Source of the DNA: Ferrimonas balearica
GTDB lineage: Bacteria > Pseudomonadota > Gammaproteobacteria > Enterobacterales > Shewanellaceae
NCBI RefSeq assembly: GCF_019802085.1
Contig: NZ_JAHVHV010000001.1
Coordinates: forward strand, 930,001 to 994,000
DNA length: 64,000 nucleotides
Direction of reading: 5' to 3'
Each line of letters opens with the position of its first letter. Position 1 is the first letter of the stretch. Under the pieces are notes generated by a model, which was given only the letters and a program-made list of their open reading frames with translations, did not search any database and had not been told where the DNA came from. Shown here piece after piece: positions 1-7,248 of this stretch. A program made the translations under genes and the position numbers.

Positions 1-46
1 GCGAAAGAAGAACTCAATGTTTGCAGGGAGATGATGAATTCCTTAT
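1..46 (-). ncRNA. Putative sigma-E-dependent sRNA, unit 1 (3' end outside window)
   Basis: Read on the minus strand, this is the 5' part of a small RNA whose terminator hairpin lies left of the window; the first bases GCG match the closing end of the CGCCACC/GGTGGCG stem seen in units 3 and 4. The leader carries CATCATCTCCCTGCA (complement of 23-36 and neighbours) followed by an A/T-rich TTGAGTTC linker, as in unit 4. The 55 bases upstream are nearly identical to unit 3, so the two are recent duplicates. The start near 44-46 is inferred from the promoter at 51-78. Function is inferred only; the C-rich core could pair with Shine-Dalgarno regions. Confidence 0.6.
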
Positions 47-50
47 TGGG

Positions 51-78
51 TCAGACTGGCCCTCGGCGAAGAAGTTCC
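51..78 (-). promoter_or_regulatory. Sigma-E-like promoter of sRNA unit 1
   Basis: On the minus strand: -35 GGAACTT (72-78), 16-nt spacer, -10 TCTGA (51-55). This matches the known gammaproteobacterial RpoE consensus (GGAACTT, about 16 nt, TCTGA/TCAAA). Confidence 0.65.
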
Positions 79-137
79 CACTAAAACGATCTTTTTTCGT
101 CATTGAGCCATTTTTTTGTGAAAGGGCGGCAATTCGG

Positions 138-211
138 GCAAAAAAACGCCGCCTGGCAGGGCCGGGCGGCGGCGAGAATCTCAAAAAAGAAGGGAGAGGA
201 TGAATACTCTG
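138..211 (-). ncRNA. Putative sigma-E-dependent sRNA, unit 2
   Basis: Minus-strand unit of about 72 nt. It has a leader with CATCCTCTCCCTTC (complement of 189-202), a TTTTTTGAG linker, then a GC-rich hairpin (147-174, CGCCGCC/GGCGGCG stem) and a T7 run (complement of 140-146). It is the most divergent member of array 1: the core reads CTCCCTTC instead of CTCCCTGC. The start is inferred from the promoter at 217-244. No open reading frame of credible length overlaps on this strand. Confidence 0.6.
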
Positions 212-216
212 TAAGC

Positions 217-244
217 TCTGACTCTGGGTTTGCAGAAGAGTTCC
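217..244 (-). promoter_or_regulatory. Sigma-E-like promoter of sRNA unit 2
   Basis: On the minus strand: -35 GGAACTC (238-244), 16-nt spacer, -10 TCAGA (217-221). It has the same architecture as the promoters of the other units. Confidence 0.6.
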
Positions 245-359
245 TGCTCTAAACCGATTTTTTTCCGCCGTTTACGTGTTGGTCTTGTCGAGGGGTCCAA
301 AGGCAGCGGGCGAGGGTGTCACCGAGGGCGGGAAGGGCAGTGCCGGTTGGGGCAGGGGA

Positions 360-431
360 TAAAAAAACGCCACCGAACTTCGGTGGCGAAAAATACAGCG
401 TGTTTTGCAGGGAGGATGATGAATTCCTTGC
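360..431 (-). ncRNA. Putative sigma-E-dependent sRNA, unit 3
   Basis: Minus-strand unit of about 70 nt. It carries GGAATTCATCATCCTCCC followed by TGCA (complement of 406-425), an A/T-rich linker, a perfect 9-bp CGCCACCGA/TCGGTGGCG hairpin (368-388) and a T7 run (361-367): a textbook intrinsic terminator. The leader is nearly the same as unit 1. The C-rich stretch is complementary to a Shine-Dalgarno plus start region (GGGAGGATGATG), so translational repression of target mRNAs is the natural inference. I cannot match it to a named sRNA. Confidence 0.7.
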
Positions 432-435
432 TTGG

Positions 436-463
436 TCAGACTGGCCTTGGCGCCGTTAGTTCC
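436..463 (-). promoter_or_regulatory. Sigma-E-like promoter of sRNA unit 3
   Basis: On the minus strand: -35 GGAACTA (457-463), 16-nt spacer, -10 TCTGA (436-440). The sequence GGCCAGTCTGACC around the -10 is shared with unit 1. Confidence 0.65.
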
Positions 464-485
464 CCGGGGGGCCAAAAAAATCACA

Positions 486-555
486 TAAAAAAACGCCACC
501 GAAACTCGGTGGCGTAAAGAAACTCAAAAATGCAGGGAGATGATGTGTTGCTTAT
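486..555 (-). ncRNA. Putative sigma-E-dependent sRNA, unit 4
   Basis: Minus-strand unit of about 69 nt and the first copy of the array in the direction of transcription. It has a leader ACACATCATCTCCCTGCA (complement of 531-548), a TTTTTGAGTTTCTTTA linker, a perfect CGCCACCGA/TCGGTGGCG hairpin (494-514) and a T7 run (487-493). The stem is the same as unit 3 while the loop differs (GTT versus AGT read on +), which suggests the hairpin is maintained. It lies head-to-head with the sixA-like gene, whose Shine-Dalgarno starts at 631. Confidence 0.7.
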
Positions 556-559
556 CCTT

Positions 560-587
560 TGAGACCGGGCCGCGCATCCAAGGTTCA
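560..587 (-). promoter_or_regulatory. Sigma-E-like promoter of sRNA unit 4
   Basis: On the minus strand: -35 TGAACCT (581-587), 16-nt spacer, -10 TCTCA (560-564). It is the weakest match of array 1 but at the same spacing. It covers the only upstream ATG (559) in frame with the phosphatase gene. Confidence 0.5.
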
Positions 588-642
588 AAAAATTCTGGGA
601 TTTTTTGTCCCTGGCGGCCCCTTTGTTAAAAAGGAGCAGACT

Positions 643-1107
643 ATCAAGCGCTTACTGATTATCCGCCACGCCAAATCCAGCTGGCGTCTCGAGGGCGTGG
701 CGGACGAGTTTCGTCCCCTGGCCGCCCGGGGCTATCGCCAGGCCCCTCTGATGGCCAAACAACTGCCCCTGTCGCCCCAGCTGTGGCTCTGTTCTCCCGC
801 CATCCGCGCCTACAGCACCGCCTACCTGATGATGAGTGAACTCGAGCCGGCGCCGCTGAAGATTGAGCCGGCCCTCTACCCGGGGGACCCCCGCGCCGTG
901 CTGGCGCTGCTCTCGGCCCTGCCGGCCCGGCTGGAGCGGGTGGCTCTGGTGGGGCACAACCCGGGGCTGGAATCCCTGGTGCAGCAGATCAGTGGCGAGC
1001 CGGTGCGACTGCGCACCGCCGAGGTGGTGTTATTGGAGAGCGCGGCCACCCACTGGGCCGACTTGATGGCCGGGGCAGTGCTGACGCAGCTGCCTCGGCC
1101 GGAGTGA
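643..1107 (+). CDS. sixA: SixA-like phosphohistidine phosphatase (histidine phosphatase family), apparent ATC start
   Basis: Histidine phosphatase superfamily protein of about 154 residues, the SixA length. The catalytic RHAK motif lies at residues 8-11, the second histidine is in GHNPG near residue 112, and the DEFRPLAARG segment is typical of SixA proteins. SixA removes phosphate from phosphohistidine in HPt/PTS proteins. Start choice is odd: homologues begin M-K-R-L-L, and here the codon at that place is ATC (643-645), with a good AAGGAG Shine-Dalgarno 6 nt upstream (631-636). There is no ATG, GTG or TTG between that site and ATG 559, which lies inside sRNA promoter sequence. Either ATC is used, as AUU is in infC, or there is a base error. 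The gene runs tail-to-tail into pdxY with no gap. Confidence 0.8.
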   Translation: MKRLLIIRHAKSSWRLEGVADEFRPLAARGYRQAPLMAKQLPLSPQLWLCSPAIRAYSTAYLMMSELEPAPLKIEPALYPGDPRAVLALLSALPARLERVALVGHNPGLESLVQQISGEPVRLRTAEVVLLESAATHWADLMAGAVLTQLPRPE

Positions 1108-1965
1108 TCAGGCCACGGATTCGGCGCTGAAGCGCTGCTCGGGGGCCACCAGTTGATCCTGGGAGGCCACCAGCAAAAGCTCGCGGCTTTGCTGGCGGTG
1201 GGTGAGGGCGAACAGGGCGTACATCGCCCCGGCCACATGCTCCAGCGCCTCTTTGAGCTGACCGGTTTGCAGGAACTTGGCCAGGAACAGCGCCGTGGTG
1301 GCATCGCCGGAGCCGTTCATCGGCGTGGGGAAGGTCAGCAGCGGGGTGCGCACCAGCCAGGCTTCGTCGTTGCTCACGGCCAGCATCTCGATGCTCTCAT
1401 CCGGCGCATCCTCGCGCATCAGACTGGTGATCAACACCACCTTGGGCCCCCGGGCCAGCAGGGCGCGGGCCGCCGCCAGGCAGTCGTCCAGGGTGGTGAG
1501 CTTCTGACCGGTGAGAAACTCGGTTTCGAAGTGGTTGGGGGTGATGATGTCGGCGTGGGGGATCACCGTATCGCGAAAATGCTCCGGCACCCCGGGGCGG
1601 ACAAAGACCCCGCGGTCGGTATCGCCGATCACCGGGTCACAGCAGTAGAGCGCCTTGGGGTTGGCGGCGCGCACCTTGGCCACGGAGTCGAGGATCACCT
1701 CCGCCATCTTAGGGTCGCCCATGTAGCCGGACAGCACCGCCGCGCACTGGGGCAGCACGCCGCGATCTTCAATGCCCTGCACCACCTCCGCCACCGTCTC
1801 CGGCGAGAACACCGGCCCGCGCCAGTTGCCATGGCCGGTGTGGTTGGAGAACATCACGGTGTAGACCGGCCAGACATTGAGGCCCATCCGCTGCAGGGGG
1901 AACACGGCGGAGGCGTTGCCCGCGTGGCCATAGGCGACATGGGATTGAATGGAAAGGATATTCAT
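1108..1965 (-). CDS. pdxY: Pyridoxal kinase PdxY
   Basis: Salvage kinase that phosphorylates pyridoxal with ATP to give pyridoxal 5'-phosphate. The protein is 285 residues, about the length of E. coli PdxY. The N-terminus [17 protein letters not shown] is the PdxY signature, followed by [18 protein letters not shown]. The C-terminal half carries the ribokinase-type catalytic block [13 protein letters not shown] with the Asp base. I chose the ATG at 1963-1965 because family similarity begins there; an upstream TTG would add ten unconserved residues. It is convergent with the sixA-like gene. Confidence 0.95.
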   Translation of the reverse strand: MNILSIQSHVAYGHAGNASAVFPLQRMGLNVWPVYTVMFSNHTGHGNWRGPVFSPETVAEVVQGIEDRGVLPQCAAVLSGYMGDPKMAEVILDSVAKVRAANPKALYCCDPVIGDTDRGVFVRPGVPEHFRDTVIPHADIITPNHFETEFLTGQKLTTLDDCLAAARALLARGPKVVLITSLMREDAPDESIEMLAVSNDEAWLVRTPLLTFPTPMNGSGDATTALFLAKFLQTGQLKEALEHVAGAMYALFALTHRQQSRELLLVASQDQLVAPEQRFSAESVA

Positions 1966-2132
1966 ACTGCTGGCAGACCCTATCTGAACCGTCAAAAGGC
2001 GCGTTTTACCACAGATTTCCCCGCGGGGTCACGGCCGCGTCCTCAAAGGGTGAAACGGACGACATGGGGCTTGTGCCGGGCCTGGGAGCGTGGCTCAATG
2101 AGTTCAGGATAGTCCAGAGCCGGGGTAGGCCG

Positions 2133-3170
2133 ATGAGCCCCCAATTGCGGATCGCCACCTTAAACCTGTTCAACTTCGTTGAGCCCCCCTGGGCCTATTA
2201 CGACGCCGAGAACATCTACAGCGACGCCCAGTGGCAGGAGAAGCTGGCCTGGACGGAGCGCGCCCTGGAGCGCCTGGTGCCCGACTGCATCGGCTTCCAG
2301 GAGGTGTTCAGCCCCCAGCCACTGCAAACACTCTGCGCCAGCCAGGGGCTGGAACACTTCGCCATGGTGCAGTGGCCCGACCCCGAACCCGAAGCCTTTA
2401 TCCGCGACGACCCCCGCCTGGCCCTGGCCAGCCGTTACCCCTTTATAAGCGTGGAACCGGTGTCCGTCTGCCCGGTGCTCACTCAGGCCCTGGGCCTGCC
2501 CGAGGCGTTTGCCTTCAGTCGCGTCCCCATCCGCGCCGTGGTGCAGGTGCCGGGCTTTGGCCCGCTGCGCCTTTACGTGGTGCACCTGAAAAGTCCCCGC
2601 CCGGCCTGGGAGGCCGGGGCGCTGCTGGACACGCCGCCCACCGCCGAGGCGCTGCTGGTGGATGCCATGGCCGGGGTGTCGGTGCTGGGGCGCTGGGCCA
2701 GTGCGGTACAGCGCGGCCACGAGGCGGCGATGCTCTACCAGGACTGGCTGACTCAGCAGCAGGCCGAGCCCCTGCCCACGGTGCTGCTGGGGGATTTCAA
2801 TGATGAGCTCTACGACAGCGTGCTGAGTTTCCTGCTGGGCCCGGCCCGGGCGCCGCTGTTGCCCCCGGGGCTCACCGCCCTGGCGCCCACCACCTTGGAG
2901 CGCACCGCCCAGGCCTACCGATTGCAGGACGCCCACGCCCTGGCCCTGGAAGCGGGGGAGCGGCCCCCCACCCACTACTGGGGCCCCCAGGGACGGGTGC
3001 TGGACCATCTGCTGCTCAGTGCCCAATTTGACCCCAGCTTCGACCACAGCCTGGCCCAGGTGGACTGGGTGGAGGTGCTGGACAGCCATCTGGTGAGAAA
3101 CGACGCCAAACTGGACCGAATGTGCTCCGATCACGCCGCCGTGCTGGCCCAGTTGTCGGTGCGCCGCTAA
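2133..3170 (+). CDS. Endonuclease/exonuclease/phosphatase (EEP) family protein
   Basis: EEP-fold metal-dependent hydrolase of 345 residues. Motifs in order: RIATLNLFNF at the N-terminus, the metal-binding glutamate in IGFQEVFS, the catalytic YVVHLKSPR, the GDFND block, and the terminal catalytic SDHAAVLA. These residues fit a phosphodiesterase or nuclease active site. There is no signal peptide, so it is probably cytoplasmic. The start is placed at ATG 2133, just before the conserved strand; an upstream ATG at 2064 adds 23 unconserved residues. The substrate cannot be told from sequence, since the family spans DNA repair nucleases, sphingomyelinases and inositol phosphatases. Confidence 0.8.
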   Translation: MSPQLRIATLNLFNFVEPPWAYYDAENIYSDAQWQEKLAWTERALERLVPDCIGFQEVFSPQPLQTLCASQGLEHFAMVQWPDPEPEAFIRDDPRLALASRYPFISVEPVSVCPVLTQALGLPEAFAFSRVPIRAVVQVPGFGPLRLYVVHLKSPRPAWEAGALLDTPPTAEALLVDAMAGVSVLGRWASAVQRGHEAAMLYQDWLTQQQAEPLPTVLLGDFNDELYDSVLSFLLGPARAPLLPPGLTALAPTTLERTAQAYRLQDAHALALEAGERPPTHYWGPQGRVLDHLLLSAQFDPSFDHSLAQVDWVEVLDSHLVRNDAKLDRMCSDHAAVLAQLSVRR

Positions 3171-3336
3171 CCCCGAGTGAAGAAAATTACCCGCCTTGAT
3201 CGCAAAGTGTTAACCCCCTATCACCGCGCCATTGCGGCACTGAGAATGGGGTCACAGGGTAGGGCCGCCCCCTCTGGTACCCTGTTGTTCACAGCCTAGT
3301 ACGGCCATCGCTTTACAAATCAACAAGATACAAACC

Positions 3337-4590
3337 ATGGTGACTCTCAGCCCGACACTGGATTTCGATCCTCAAGGTGCCAGTCTCATTGACAAACGCA
3401 CCGGCGAGACCATCGCCCTGACCTTCTCCGAAGCGGCCGTGCTGGCCGCGTTGTGGGAGAAGCGTGACGACATCTGCACCAAAGAGGAGCTGCTGACCGC
3501 CGGCTGGCCCGATCGCGTCGTCGCGGCCTCCTCGCTGCTGCAGTGCATCAGTCTGCTGCGCAAGAAGCTGCAGCCCTTCCCGGAAGTGGAACTCAAAACC
3601 CTGGCCCGCCGCGGCTATCAGCTCTCCGTGCGCGAGCTGGCCCCGGCCGGTGACGCCATCGAGTCCGCCGCCCGGCCCTGGCGTGCCTATCTCTCTGTAG
3701 GCGCCGTGCTTGTGTGTTTGCTGGGCCTGGTGGCCTGGTACCACAGCGACTTCCACCAGGTGCTGAAACACAGCCAGGAACTGGACGGCTTTCGCACCAA
3801 GAGCCTCACCATCGGCACCGCCCGTGGCGCGTTTCAGATCTTGGAGCAGAAGGGGCAGGACCACCCCCGGGCCACCAGCTGGCAGCGCCACTTCACCGAC
3901 ACCGCCGTACCCCATTTCAACCAGTTCAAGGCCGTGGGGCTGACCAGCGATTACGGCCACTCCATGGCCCTGTGCCCGGATTTCCACCTGGGCCACTGCC
4001 CCGGTGAGGGCCTGTTGAACATCACCTTCCCCGCCAACGAGCGGGTGCAGTTGGACCTGCCGGCGTTTCTGGATTTGGCCGAGGCGATGGAGGAGCGGAT
4101 CCGCTACAACCGCATCCAGCTGCCCAAGGCGCCGGACTTCCAGGGCAAGCTGGTGGAGCAAATCTACCAGGGCGACCTCTATTTCCCCGCCAACGACCGA
4201 CTGCTGATCCGCACCGATCACGCCCTGTCGCTGGTGTACCGGGACAAGGACAGCGGCGTGCTCTCCGCCAGTTTCTGCGTGACGGACCAGGACTGCATCA
4301 CCTCACCCATCAAGTACCGCATTGAGGGTAGCTTCAAGCGCTATGAGCGCACCCTGGACGACGGCGTGATGGAGGTGTTCCACGTCAGTGTGACCGACAA
4401 GCAGCTGTTCACCCCGGAGCGGGTGAGCCCCTCGGCGCTCATCTTCTACCGCGAACTGCGCCGCCACAGCCTGAGCGAGGACGAACTGGTGTTCTACCGC
4501 CTGCACCAGGACGCCGAATCGGCCCTGTGGATCCTCCCCTATATGGGCCAAACCCTGGCCTGGATGAAGCGCAGCGAACTGAAGATGTAG
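3337..4590 (+). CDS. CadC/ToxR-like membrane-anchored transcriptional regulator
   Basis: Protein of 417 residues. An N-terminal OmpR/PhoB-type winged helix (about residues 10-100) contains LTFSEAAVLAALWE, VVAASSLLQCISLLRKKL and the wing ARRGYQLS. One transmembrane helix follows (about 116-135, AYLSVGAVLVCLLGLVAW), then a periplasmic domain of about 280 residues. This is the CadC/ToxR arrangement: a one-piece sensor that binds DNA while anchored in the inner membrane. The periplasmic part has a cysteine pair (CPDFHLGHC) that could form a disulfide. It stands alone with its own terminator, so targets are not evident from context. Confidence 0.85.
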   Translation: MVTLSPTLDFDPQGASLIDKRTGETIALTFSEAAVLAALWEKRDDICTKEELLTAGWPDRVVAASSLLQCISLLRKKLQPFPEVELKTLARRGYQLSVRELAPAGDAIESAARPWRAYLSVGAVLVCLLGLVAWYHSDFHQVLKHSQELDGFRTKSLTIGTARGAFQILEQKGQDHPRATSWQRHFTDTAVPHFNQFKAVGLTSDYGHSMALCPDFHLGHCPGEGLLNITFPANERVQLDLPAFLDLAEAMEERIRYNRIQLPKAPDFQGKLVEQIYQGDLYFPANDRLLIRTDHALSLVYRDKDSGVLSASFCVTDQDCITSPIKYRIEGSFKRYERTLDDGVMEVFHVSVTDKQLFTPERVSPSALIFYRELRRHSLSEDELVFYRLHQDAESALWILPYMGQTLAWMKRSELKM

Positions 4591-4659
4591 CGGGCCTGAG
4601 GGTAGGGAAGCGCTATTTCGCCACCCCTCAATACCCCCTGACGACTGACTCAAAAGACA

Positions 4660-4682
4660 AAGCCCCGCAATGCGGGGCTTGG
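4660..4682 (+). terminator. Intrinsic terminator after the CadC-like gene
   Basis: Perfect AAGCCCCGCA/TGCGGGGCTT hairpin. The downstream T-run is poor (TTGGTCAT), so termination may be partial. Confidence 0.6.
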
Positions 4683-4814
4683 TCATATTGAACGTCGCTA
4701 TGTAACAGCGGCTTGGCGCCAAGTTGTACCGTTCGCTGTTTGGGAGGGCGGTGGCGATTCAAAGCCCGTGTTCTTGTTATAGTGGCGCTTTCAATTGGCA
4801 TTCACGGAGGCCTG

Positions 4815-5153
4815 ATGGCCATCATCCCCAAAAACTATGCGTCGCTGGAGCAGGGCTACCGCGACAAGGCATTGAAGCTGTTTCCCTGGGTGTGCGGCCG
4901 TTGTGCCCGCGAGTTTCAGTACTCCAACCTGCGGGAACTGACGGTGCACCACATCGACCACAACCATACGAACAACCCCTCTGATGGCTCCAACTGGGAA
5001 CTGCTGTGCCTGTTCTGCCACGACAACGAGCACGAGAAGTACACTCATGCGGCGCAATATGGCAGTACCGTGCAGGCCGGTGAAGATCTGAAGCGGGAAA
5101 CCGCCACCCACAACCCCTTTGCCGATCTCAAGGCGATGATGGCCAAGAAGTAG
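4815..5153 (+). CDS. yajD: YajD-type HNH nuclease family protein
   Basis: Small protein of 112 residues with the YajD layout. Two zinc-knuckle pairs (CGRC near residue 22 and CLFC near 67) bracket the HNH core TVHHIDHNHTNN, with DGSNWELLCLFCHDNEH completing the metal site. Known YajD proteins are putative HNH endonucleases without a firmly assigned role. The start ATG 4815 has a strong GGAGG 5 nt upstream (4805-4810); the longer reading from 4713 overlaps promoter sequence and is not conserved. Confidence 0.85.
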   Translation: MAIIPKNYASLEQGYRDKALKLFPWVCGRCAREFQYSNLRELTVHHIDHNHTNNPSDGSNWELLCLFCHDNEHEKYTHAAQYGSTVQAGEDLKRETATHNPFADLKAMMAKK

Positions 5154-5175
5154 CCCCGAGAATCTTAATAGTGAG

Positions 5176-5204
5176 AAGGCCCCGATTCTGTCGGGGCCTT
5201 TTTA
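5176..5204 (+). terminator. Intrinsic terminator after the HNH gene
   Basis: AAGGCCCCGA/TCGGGGCCTT stem followed by TTTTTA. Confidence 0.8.
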
Positions 5205-5457
5205 TACCTTGCTTTGACTACAACTCTAGGCGTCAATCTTAGGGATGGGCGAGCCAGCGCCAGCCTAAGCCGTTCGCTGGGGTGGCTCATATTCACCAAT
5301 TGGATTCTCTGTTTCACTCAGAAGACAGCGGGAACAGAACCTAAGTCATTGATTGAATTCCAATCACTTGCTAGCGTGGTCTCACTTTCGCCGGTGTTAA
5401 TGCGACCCCAAATGTGCCGCCGGCGCAATAAACACACTGTTATACCCTAGGAGTAAA
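5205..5457. other. Junction sequence before the gene cassettes, no credible gene
   Basis: About 250 bases between the HNH terminator and the first cassette gene. A 78-codon open frame (5214-5450) has no Shine-Dalgarno or recognisable protein features and I do not call it. An imperfect inverted repeat (GAGCCA...TGGCTC, 5251-5288) is present. GTTATAC at 5439-5445 resembles an attC/attI core, so the first cassette probably begins at about 5440. No integrase or attI can be recognised. Confidence 0.4.
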
Positions 5458-5961
5458 ATGGACATTCAGAGTATCGCTTTAGGATTTTTAAGCGGAGTTC
5501 TTTTGGCTCTGATTGGTGGTTTGATAAACCATAAAATCAAGACCAAATCAGAAGAACAGAAAGCTATTGAAAAGGCAGAATATGAGCTTTTTCTGAAGTT
5601 GAATGACTTATACCAATGGTATTTCTGGCTAGCAACTAACGAGCTTCACAAGAAAGAAACCGATAACGAAATAATCACAACTATCCATAAGATAGCAGTA
5701 GATATTGGGCAAGAGCTTCATAAAAATGAAGACAGTGAATTCACTGAGCAATTACTTCGCATCCTCTACGATGAAAGTTATGAAACGTATAATCAACGCT
5801 GGAAAGCTATGAGTGCTTTATCAGAGTTGATGGGCAAAAAAGTTACACCAAAGCACTATAAATTTTTAAAACAGTTAAATGACTCAAATTTAACTTATAT
5901 GGCAAAATCAGGCTTTATACCCAAAGCACCAGGAACGTCTCGCTTTCGGCTGCGGGTATAA
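5458..5961 (+). CDS. Integron-cassette protein of unknown function, one N-terminal membrane helix
   Basis: Hypothetical protein of 167 residues. An N-terminal hydrophobic helix (about residues 6-24, IALGFLSGVLLALIGGLI) is followed by a basic segment and a mostly helical, charged cytoplasmic domain. I do not recognise a family. A good AGGAG lies 5 nt before the ATG. Base composition is clearly A+T-richer than the neighbours. The stop codon TAA (5959-5961) lies inside the attC site that follows, the usual compact arrangement of integron gene cassettes. Many such cassette genes turn out to be defence or toxin-antitoxin functions, but nothing in this sequence proves that. Confidence 0.75.
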   Translation: MDIQSIALGFLSGVLLALIGGLINHKIKTKSEEQKAIEKAEYELFLKLNDLYQWYFWLATNELHKKETDNEIITTIHKIAVDIGQELHKNEDSEFTEQLLRILYDESYETYNQRWKAMSALSELMGKKVTPKHYKFLKQLNDSNLTYMAKSGFIPKAPGTSRFRLRV

Positions 5962-6010
5962 CAAGTAAATCCAGGTGACGCCTACGGCGCACCTGATTTA
6001 GGCGTTAGCT
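5956..6010 (+). repeat. attC recombination site (cassette 1)
   Basis: The layout is that of a short attC. R'' is GTATAACA (5956-5963). L'' is TAAATCCAGGTG (5966-5977) and L' is CACCTGATTTA (5990-6000), complementary except for one extra C, the expected extrahelical base. The centre is a small GC hairpin and R' is GCGTTAGC (6002-6009) with the crossover GTT. The bounding TATAACA and GCGTTAGC match Vibrio-type repeats. Confidence 0.85.
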
Positions 6011-6026
6011 ATACAAGGGTAGAATT

Positions 6027-6962
6027 GTGTTTATATATGCATCAGGATTGGATAGGTACATTGACCAAAGACGGCAAAAGGTAATTGACAGTAACCAAGA
6101 CACTATCGATCAAATAAGAGCGCTTATTGGTGTATTTAACCATAAACCGTTGGTTGAAGAGCTAACTATAAAGATTTTGGAGTCAATCGAGCGCTGCTTT
6201 AAAGATATTGAAAGTCAACATGACTCAACGCTATTGCTTATCTCTAATCTAAGATTCTTGTTCGAGACATGCATAACAACAAGAATTCTAGTTAATGAAG
6301 AGTCGTTTAAATACAAGTTGAGATACTCTATATACAAGCACCAGCTTGAAAAGTCGAAGAGTCTTAAAGAGTACGCTTTAATAGATAGGAATAGACTTGA
6401 CGCTTTGTCAATTGATGAGGCTGCGTTAGAGATACACGCACCGGATTTGGAACTAATCAAGGAACGTAGAAAAGCTGTTGATAAACTATATGATGATCTC
6501 GACAAGGAGATATCAATATTCCTTGATATGGCTGAATATAACGGGGCGGATTTTCATAAAACACATATAGATTCATTCTTATCTCAGCACGAAGAAAGAG
6601 AAAAGAGAATAGAAAACGAATGGGCAGAGGTAAGAAAAGAGCTGCTTAAAAACGAAGAGGCGAAAAGCCTTTTTGACTTTAAAGGACAGGCGAGTCGGGT
6701 TGAGAAAGAACTTAAGGACAGTCGAAGTTGGAAGAGCAAGGCGGAAAGTGTTGGGCTTCTGGAAATGTATAATTTTATATATGACTACACAAGCTCGTTG
6801 CTTCACAGCACTTCGTATTCTTTGTTGGTGCCAAATCAGCTTGAAGAACCGGAAAAGTTGATGATATTAGGTTTGGCGACCCGAATAACACGAGACGCTC
6901 TAACAAATCTATGCAAGTTTTCGAATGTTCCAAATATGAAAGTAATTAGTGTTGATAGCTAA
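6027..6962 (+). CDS. Integron-cassette protein of unknown function, helical, DUF5677-like C-terminus
   Basis: Protein of 311 residues from a GTG start with AAGGG 7 nt upstream. It is almost wholly helical and charged, with a probable coiled coil in the middle (about 185-240, rich in E, K, R). The C-terminal segment YNFIYDYTSSLLHSTSYS resembles the H-containing helix of the DUF5677/HEPN-like group, which is a weak resemblance only. There is no signal peptide or membrane helix. It is A+T-rich relative to flanking genes, and its TAA stop (6960-6962) overlaps the start of the second attC, marking it as a mobile gene cassette. Confidence 0.75.
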   Translation: MFIYASGLDRYIDQRRQKVIDSNQDTIDQIRALIGVFNHKPLVEELTIKILESIERCFKDIESQHDSTLLLISNLRFLFETCITTRILVNEESFKYKLRYSIYKHQLEKSKSLKEYALIDRNRLDALSIDEAALEIHAPDLELIKERRKAVDKLYDDLDKEISIFLDMAEYNGADFHKTHIDSFLSQHEEREKRIENEWAEVRKELLKNEEAKSLFDFKGQASRVEKELKDSRSWKSKAESVGLLEMYNFIYDYTSSLLHSTSYSLLVPNQLEEPEKLMILGLATRITRDALTNLCKFSNVPNMKVISVDS

Positions 6963-7034
6963 CAAGCCCAATCAGAAGTGTGCACTACGTGCGCGGGATC
7001 TCGCTACGCTCGTCCCCTGTTGGGAGCGTTATTG
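6957..7034 (+). repeat. attC recombination site (cassette 2)
   Basis: R'' is GCTAACA. L'' is CCCAATCAG (6967-6975) and L' is CTGTTGGG (7017-7024), complementary with one extrahelical T. A longer central palindromic region lies between them, and R' is GCGTTATTG (7026-7034). It overlaps the stop of the upstream cassette gene. Confidence 0.8.
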
Positions 7035-7248
7035 CAGACCTGTGGACGGTCGCTTTGCGATCAAATCAGACAATTTGAGCTTTTAAGCTTACGCAGTTAA
7101 AACGCGACAAACCAAAAGCGCAGACACCTTGGATTATGAAAATCTGCGCTTCTCCTTATTGGCAGCAACGCTCCCTTCAAATCTCTCCACTCACACCACC
7201 AGCTCCGGCAACTCCATAATCCCATGGCGGCGGTAGGGTTCGGCCAAG
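7028..7248. repeat. Direct repeat, copy A (about 210 bp)
   Basis: By eye it is roughly 80% identical to copy B at 8210-8430. Both copies start at GTTATTGC, contain GGACGGTCGCTTT, then a hairpin AAGCGCAGA/TCTGCGCTT around CACCTTGGATTATG, then GGCAGCAACGC, and end with a minus-strand 3' gene remnant (codons for AKP/AEP-x-RR-x-GI). Copy A begins exactly at the R' of the second attC and breaks into ankyrin-coding sequence at about 7249. Confidence 0.75.

Noticed and set aside
230-517. 95-residue open frame across sRNA array 1
   Set aside because: It reads through two terminator hairpins, contains KKRHR repeats caused by the repeated hairpin and has no credible ribosome site.
1-590. CRISPR array or plus-strand CsrB/C-type RNA
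   Set aside because: Repeat units are of unequal length and have no spacer pattern. The AGGGA motifs on the plus strand are not displayed in hairpin loops, whereas all hairpins have their T-run on the minus strand and sigma-E-like promoters also point that way.
559-642. ATG 559 as start of the SixA-like gene
   Set aside because: It would add 28 residues from non-coding sequence that contains the sRNA unit 4 promoter, has no Shine-Dalgarno and lies before the conserved start of the family.
5214-5450. 78-residue open frame before the cassettes
   Set aside because: No Shine-Dalgarno, no recognisable protein features, ends at the putative cassette boundary.
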